Position numbers and translations under genes: made by a program. The notes beneath the pieces are model-generated. The model was not told the origin of the DNA and did no database searches. It saw only the letters and a program-made list of their open reading frames with translations. Shown here piece by piece: positions 8,108 to 10,999 of a stretch of 10,999 nucleotides of DNA. Origin of the DNA: JBAXLO01 sp037134755 (GTDB lineage: Bacteria; Bacteroidota; Bacteroidia; Bacteroidales; JACABE01); contig JBAXLO010000160.1 in the NCBI GenBank assembly GCA_037134755.1, forward strand, positions 1 through 10,999, given 5' to 3'. How positions within the stretch are numbered: position 1 is the stretch's first letter; each line of letters opens with the position of its first letter.

Positions 8108-10102
8108 ATGAGAAAGATTACTCTATTAATAATGTCCGTATTATACTTTTTTACACTTTCTAAATTAGAAGCACAATCATGTGGCGTAGCAGCTGTTTAT
8201 GGTGGCGGACCTATTTATTTGCACGACACAACAACTATCCCTGAACTTAGGGCTTCAGGGTTTACCACAGTAGTTGTATGGACTATCCATATAAATACAG
8301 CCGGCGACTTGAATTTTAATGCTGAGTTTCTTGCTGTTTCTAATGGACAATATGTAGGGCATTCTGTACACCCTAATTTCCCGGCTAATATGGCTCTCTT
8401 AAAAACGCAGCCTACTTCAGTTAATAGAATTGAATTCGGATTAAGTGCTTCGGGGAGTTCTACTTTTGCTAACATCAAAACAATAATTACAGCTCAAGGC
8501 ACTGGCCCTACAAGTATTCTTTATAAAAATTTTAAAGCTTTAAAAGATTCTATTCCTTCTGTTGATGCCATTAACTTTGATGATGAGTCTACTTACAATG
8601 TGGCATCATCAGTTCAGTTTTCTGTGATGCTTGCCGATCTGGGGTATAAAGTTACTTTATGTCCTTACACAAGTTCTTCTTATTGGACAAGCGTAGCCAC
8701 TCAAACAAATACCCAACGTCCGGGTACTGTAGATGCTATCTTTTTGCAGTGTTATTCGGGGGGATCATTTAATAGCCCTTGTTCAAGTTGGAACTTTGGC
8801 AGCATACCTATCTATCCGGGTCTTTGGGATAGCAATAATACTCCCGCTCAGATACACACAAAGATGACTTCGTGGAAAACACAATGCGGTATCAAAGGTG
8901 GTTTTATGTGGCTTTATGATGACTTTTATGGAACAACTAAGACGGCTCAATATGCTGCGGCAGTTACTTTAACTACTGCACCTAATATCTCAGCAATGAG
9001 TACCACTACTTGCAGTGGAGTAGGTTTTACGGCCACACCGGTTAATGGAGTTAATGGCACAGTGCCTACCGGTACAACTTATAGTTGGTCAGCTCCTACG
9101 GGTATAAATATTAGCGGTGGTGTTGCAGATACCGGTTCAGTTATTAAAGGCACGCTTAAAGATACTTCAAACAGTCTTGCGACAGCCATTTATACTATTA
9201 CTCCTACAGCAAATGGTTGCAGTGGTAATCCTTTTACATATACCGTAAATGTGCATCCCGCTTACAATTCTTTAAGCAATCTTTCTGTTTGTCATGGGGA
9301 TTCGATTGTTGTAGGCACTCATATTTATAATACCTCGGGCATTTATATTGATTCGCTTAAAACAACATCAGGTTGCGATAGTATCATTACCACTAACTTA
9401 TTCGTTAATCCAATCCCTATTGTTTTAGCAAATAATGATACTATATGTTTTGGCAAGAATGCCACATTAACTGCTTCCGGAGCATCAACTTATGTTTGGT
9501 TGGCTGATGGCATTGTGGTTTCCGATTCTAATACAATTAATGTAAGTCCGGTGCTTACCACTACCTATTATATAATAGGCAAAGATACCAATGCTTGTGT
9601 TGGGAATGATAGTGCAATTGTTACCGTAAATCCATTGCCGGCGACACCTGTTATCAGTTTAAGTGGCAACACTCTTACATCTAATGCAAATACGGGTAAT
9701 CAATGGTATAACTTAGCGACAGGTGTTCTTAACAATGATACTTCGCAGACTTTTATGCCTCAACAAATAGGTGATTATTATGTAATAGTTACTTTAAATG
9801 ATGGCTGTAGTTCCGACACTTCAAATGTAATTCATTATGATAATACAGGGATAAATAATATTGCTAACAAGATAGTTTTAAGCGTTTACCCTAATCCTGT
9901 TAAAGAGCTTCTTACTATCCAAACAAATGCTTATAACTCTAACCAAAGATTTGAAATAACTACTCTTATCGGGCAAACCGTATATACATCTACTATTAAT
10001 AATAAAGCTATTGTAAATACTTCCGCTTTCGCGAATGGTGTTTACATCTTAAAGATATTTACTGAGAAAGAAACTGAGGTGAGAAAGTTTGTGAAAGAAT
10101 AG
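8108..10102 (+). CDS. Secreted GH18-like glycoside hydrolase with Ig/PKD-like modules and T9SS sorting domain
   Basis: Predicted secreted TIM-barrel protein. Residues 1-22 form a signal peptide (MRKITLLIMSVLYFFTLSKLEA, cleavage before Q23). Residues about 24-285 look like a GH18-type barrel. Its opening strand is GFTTVVVWTIHI. The segment V152-DAINFDDE-S161 fits the GH18 DxxDxDxE signature with D153, D158 and the putative acid/base E160, but has N156 at the second aspartate position. Later come FLQCYS with Q214 and Y216, and GGFMWLYDD with W268, which resemble the QxY and closing tryptophan strands of the family. Three or four Ig/PKD-like modules follow: about 290-384 (YSWSAPTG), 385-435 (CHGDS, CDSIIT), 436-510 (CFGKNATLTASGA) and 512-575. 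The T9SS type A sorting domain starts near 590 (VYPNPVKELLTI) and ends VRKFVKE. Chitin, peptidoglycan-like glycans or N-glycans are possible substrates, but none can be chosen from sequence. An inactive, sugar-binding barrel is the main alternative. It is divergent from the giant T9SS gene. Confidence 0.9.
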   Translation: MRKITLLIMSVLYFFTLSKLEAQSCGVAAVYGGGPIYLHDTTTIPELRASGFTTVVVWTIHINTAGDLNFNAEFLAVSNGQYVGHSVHPNFPANMALLKTQPTSVNRIEFGLSASGSSTFANIKTIITAQGTGPTSILYKNFKALKDSIPSVDAINFDDESTYNVASSVQFSVMLADLGYKVTLCPYTSSSYWTSVATQTNTQRPGTVDAIFLQCYSGGSFNSPCSSWNFGSIPIYPGLWDSNNTPAQIHTKMTSWKTQCGIKGGFMWLYDDFYGTTKTAQYAAAVTLTTAPNISAMSTTTCSGVGFTATPVNGVNGTVPTGTTYSWSAPTGINISGGVADTGSVIKGTLKDTSNSLATAIYTITPTANGCSGNPFTYTVNVHPAYNSLSNLSVCHGDSIVVGTHIYNTSGIYIDSLKTTSGCDSIITTNLFVNPIPIVLANNDTICFGKNATLTASGASTYVWLADGIVVSDSNTINVSPVLTTTYYIIGKDTNACVGNDSAIVTVNPLPATPVISLSGNTLTSNANTGNQWYNLATGVLNNDTSQTFMPQQIGDYYVIVTLNDGCSSDTSNVIHYDNTGINNIANKIVLSVYPNPVKELLTIQTNAYNSNQRFEITTLIGQTVYTSTINNKAIVNTSAFANGVYILKIFTEKETEVRKFVKE

Positions 10103-10108
10103 GAAACA

Positions 10109-10133
10109 ATTACGAATTACGAATTACGAATTA
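10109..10133. repeat. Three tandem ATTACGA heptamers plus a partial fourth
   Basis: ATTACGA occurs at 10109-10115, 10116-10122 and 10123-10129, followed by ATTA. It begins 7 bp after the stop codon of the GH18-like gene. Just downstream, AGACTTTTAG is repeated at 10144-10153 and 10160-10169. These simple direct repeats look like non-coding filler of a kind often seen between genes. No function is evident. Confidence 0.75.
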
Positions 10134-10187
10134 AGACAAGTAAAGACTTTTAGCTGTTTAGACTTTTAGACTATTAGGTTATCAATC

Positions 10188-10202
10188 TTACCTGACAGGT
10201 AA
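10188..10202. repeat. Perfect 15-bp palindrome TTACCTG-A-CAGGTAA
   Basis: Two 7-bp arms flank a single A. With a 1-nt centre it would not form a good RNA hairpin, and no T tract follows, so it is not a standard terminator. A dimeric DNA-binding protein site or part of a dispersed repeat are the alternatives. Confidence 0.4.
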
Positions 10203-10221
10203 TGTCATTAAGTTAAGAAAA

Positions 10222-10387
10222 TTTCTCCGTAGGAGAATAATATCAATAGAAAAGTAGCAATACATTAAACCATTTTCCATAGGAAATTAACACAAATTTC
10301 TTCTATATTGTTTAGTTTATGTCCTCCGAACAAGGAAATACAAAGATTCAAATTATTTTCTATTGATATTTATGCCCTACGGGCAAA
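10222..10387. repeat. Inverted structured repeat element with three related hairpins
   Basis: The 32-bp ends 10222-10253 and 10356-10387 are inverted copies, identical at 26 of 32 positions, including a perfect 15-bp arm (AATATCAATAGAAAA at 10239-10253, its complement at 10356-10370). Each end starts with a hairpin: TTCTCC-GTA-GGAGAA (10223-10237) on the left and TGCCC-TAC-GGGCA (10373-10385) on the right. A third related hairpin, TTTCC-ATA-GGAAA (10274-10286), lies inside in the left orientation. Differences between the stems are compensatory: the fourth pair is C-G, T-A and G-C in the three copies. A looser fourth stem may exist at 10322-10336. No ORF is contained. It resembles a paired REP/BIME-like or MITE-like unit. 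I do not recognise the family. Confidence 0.7.
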
Positions 10388-10659
10388 CAATTTATTAAAA
10401 TAAAAGCTATATCCTGAGCATCTATTTTATGCATGTAACGTAATTTTTTTTCAATTAAATTACTTGTTGTTTTAGATTTATCACTTATTGCAGCAGTAAA
10501 TAAAGCAAGTTGTGTTTTAAAATCTGCCCCTTTATAAGTAAGATGCACAACCAAACCCTCATTTAAGATTAATTTATCTGCTGTATTATTTAAATGTAAA
10601 TATAAACCACCATGAGTAGTTTCTCCTACTCCTTCATCTACACTATAATATGTATCCAT
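10360..10659 (-). CDS. Small hypothetical protein, C-terminus supplied by a repeat
   Basis: The 99-residue product is not recognised. It has no signal peptide, no membrane segment and no clear motif. The first half (about 1-60) is mixed polar and hydrophobic with VVHLTYKGADFKTQLALFTAAI, and about 61-90 is charged and helix-like (LIEKKLRYMHKIDAQDIAFILI). The last nine residues (LPVGHKYQ and the preceding C) and the TAG stop are encoded within the right arm of the inverted repeat at 10222-10387, so the original reading frame may once have been longer. The ATG at 10659 is preceded by AT-rich DNA with no Shine-Dalgarno and no TAnnTTTG box nearby. It converges with the GH18-like gene. It could be a genuine small gene, a fragment of a larger gene cut by repeat insertion, or a chance ORF. 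Codon use looks ordinary for the window. Confidence 0.55.
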   Translation of the reverse strand: MDTYYSVDEGVGETTHGGLYLHLNNTADKLILNEGLVVHLTYKGADFKTQLALFTAAISDKSKTTSNLIEKKLRYMHKIDAQDIAFILINCLPVGHKYQ

Positions 10660-10878
10660 TTTATTTTGTATTAATGAATTATTTATATAAAATTTTATTA
10701 TTAAATTTTGCTATATATTTTTTAATAAGTATTTTTATAATTAGGATTAAAAAAATGCTCCTTTTTCAATTGATAGCTTAATTTGATAAGAATATATTTC
10801 ACACAAACTATTTATAAATATCTTTATATGATACATATAGAAAGTTTTAAATTCAAAAATTCTTCGATTTTTTCGGCC
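10660..10878. other. AT-rich non-coding stretch
   Basis: About 220 bp upstream of the small minus-strand ORF, very rich in A and T. I see no ORF, RNA gene or convincing promoter in it. A short AT hairpin, AAAAAT (10855-10860) and ATTTTT (10867-10872), lies near its right end. Confidence 0.5.
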
Positions 10879-10941
10879 TAAGCTTAGCCTGATACAGATT
10901 AGTCTTAGCCTGACCCAGGCTAAGCTTAGTCTGGCACAGAA
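10879..10941. repeat. Three-copy 21-bp tandem repeat next to the IS end
   Basis: Three exact-length units occupy 10879-10899, 10900-10920 and 10921-10941. They begin TAAGCTTAGCC, TAGTCTTAGCC and TAAGCTTAGTC, and each carries a CAG at positions 16-18 (ACAG, CCAG, ACAG). The array is more GC-rich than the DNA around it. It also contains inverted symmetry: CTTAGCCTG (10904-10912) pairs with CAGGCTAAG (10916-10924), and AAGCTTAGCCTG near 10880 pairs with CAGGCTAAGCTT ending at 10927. It ends only 3 bp from the insertion sequence boundary. Confidence 0.85.
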
Positions 10942-10944
10942 TAG

Positions 10945-10999
10945 GGATTAAGCAACATTGTTGAGGACTTAAATTAAGCATAAATATTAGCTAGTCTAA
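10945..10999 (-). mobile_element. Second ISAon1-like insertion sequence, inner end only
   Basis: Reverse-complemented, 10945-10999 matches 796-850 at 50 of 55 positions. It begins with the same GGATTAAGC-type terminus, carries the same non-coding tail and runs into the transposase 3' end. Its orientation is opposite to the copy at the left edge, so the two elements point towards each other. The rest of the element lies outside the window. Confidence 0.88.
10974..10999 (-). CDS. ISL3-family transposase, last seven codons only
   Basis: The visible codons read RLANIYA and then TAA, identical in protein to the end of the left-edge transposase. The three base differences in these codons (AGA for AGG, CTA for CTG, GCT for GCA) are all silent. 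This shows a related but not identical copy. Whether the rest of the gene is intact cannot be seen. Confidence 0.85.

Noticed and set aside
8215..8478. 87-residue minus-strand ORF inside the GH18-like gene
   Set aside because: It is antisense to the barrel domain, and the sense frame is well supported.
10109..10133. ATTACGA heptamer repeats considered as a CRISPR-like or iteron array
   Set aside because: The units are contiguous with no spacers, only three in number, and no replication or Cas gene is near. Simple tandem repeat is the safer call.
10188..10202. TTACCTG-A-CAGGTAA considered as terminator of the GH18-like gene
   Set aside because: The loop is a single base, no T tract follows, and it lies 86 bp after the stop codon.
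851..10944. Defence system, toxin-antitoxin or phage module between the IS copies
   Set aside because: The two large genes are plainly T9SS-secreted modular proteins, and the one small ORF has no recognisable toxin, antitoxin or phage motif.

Overview
The window looks like an accessory segment of a low-GC member of the Bacteroidota. Three independent signs agree. Two large proteins end in type IX secretion system (T9SS) type A sorting domains. Their upstream regions carry the Bacteroidota -7 promoter word TAnnTTTG. The insertion sequences at both ends encode an ISAon1-like (ISL3 family) transposase of the kind common in this phylum. No genus can be named from this sequence.

Layout, left to right: (1) 1-850 is the 3' part of an ISAon1-like insertion sequence, with a transposase whose N-terminus lies outside the window. 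(2) 899-936 is a strong intrinsic terminator that works on both strands. (3) 949-7656, minus strand, encodes a modular secreted protein of about 2,235 residues: signal peptide, two jelly-roll 'GW-IDDV' domains, a beta-helix, seven CARDB-like Ig folds, a GEVED-type domain and a T9SS tail. (4) 7657-8107 is a divergent promoter region. (5) 8108-10102, plus strand, encodes a 664-residue secreted protein with a GH18-like TIM-barrel active-site signature, Ig/PKD-like modules and a T9SS tail. (6) 10103-10387 is rich in repeats and includes a roughly 166-bp inverted structure holding three related hairpins whose stems covary. (7) 10360-10659, minus strand, is a small unrecognised ORF whose last codons and stop lie inside that repeat. 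(8) 10660-10878 is AT-rich with nothing recognisable. (9) 10879-10941 is a three-copy, 21-bp tandem repeat. (10) 10945-10999 is the inner end of a second ISAon1-like element in opposite orientation.

The segment is therefore bracketed by inverted, convergent ISL3-type elements, like a composite transposon, with two T9SS cargo proteins as its main content. The two IS ends differ at 5 of 55 visible positions, so independent insertions of related copies are at least as likely as one mobilised unit. The two large genes are divergently transcribed and probably share an export route. A joint role, surface adhesion plus glycan hydrolysis, is inference only. I found no CRISPR array, rRNA, tRNA or recognisable defence system.
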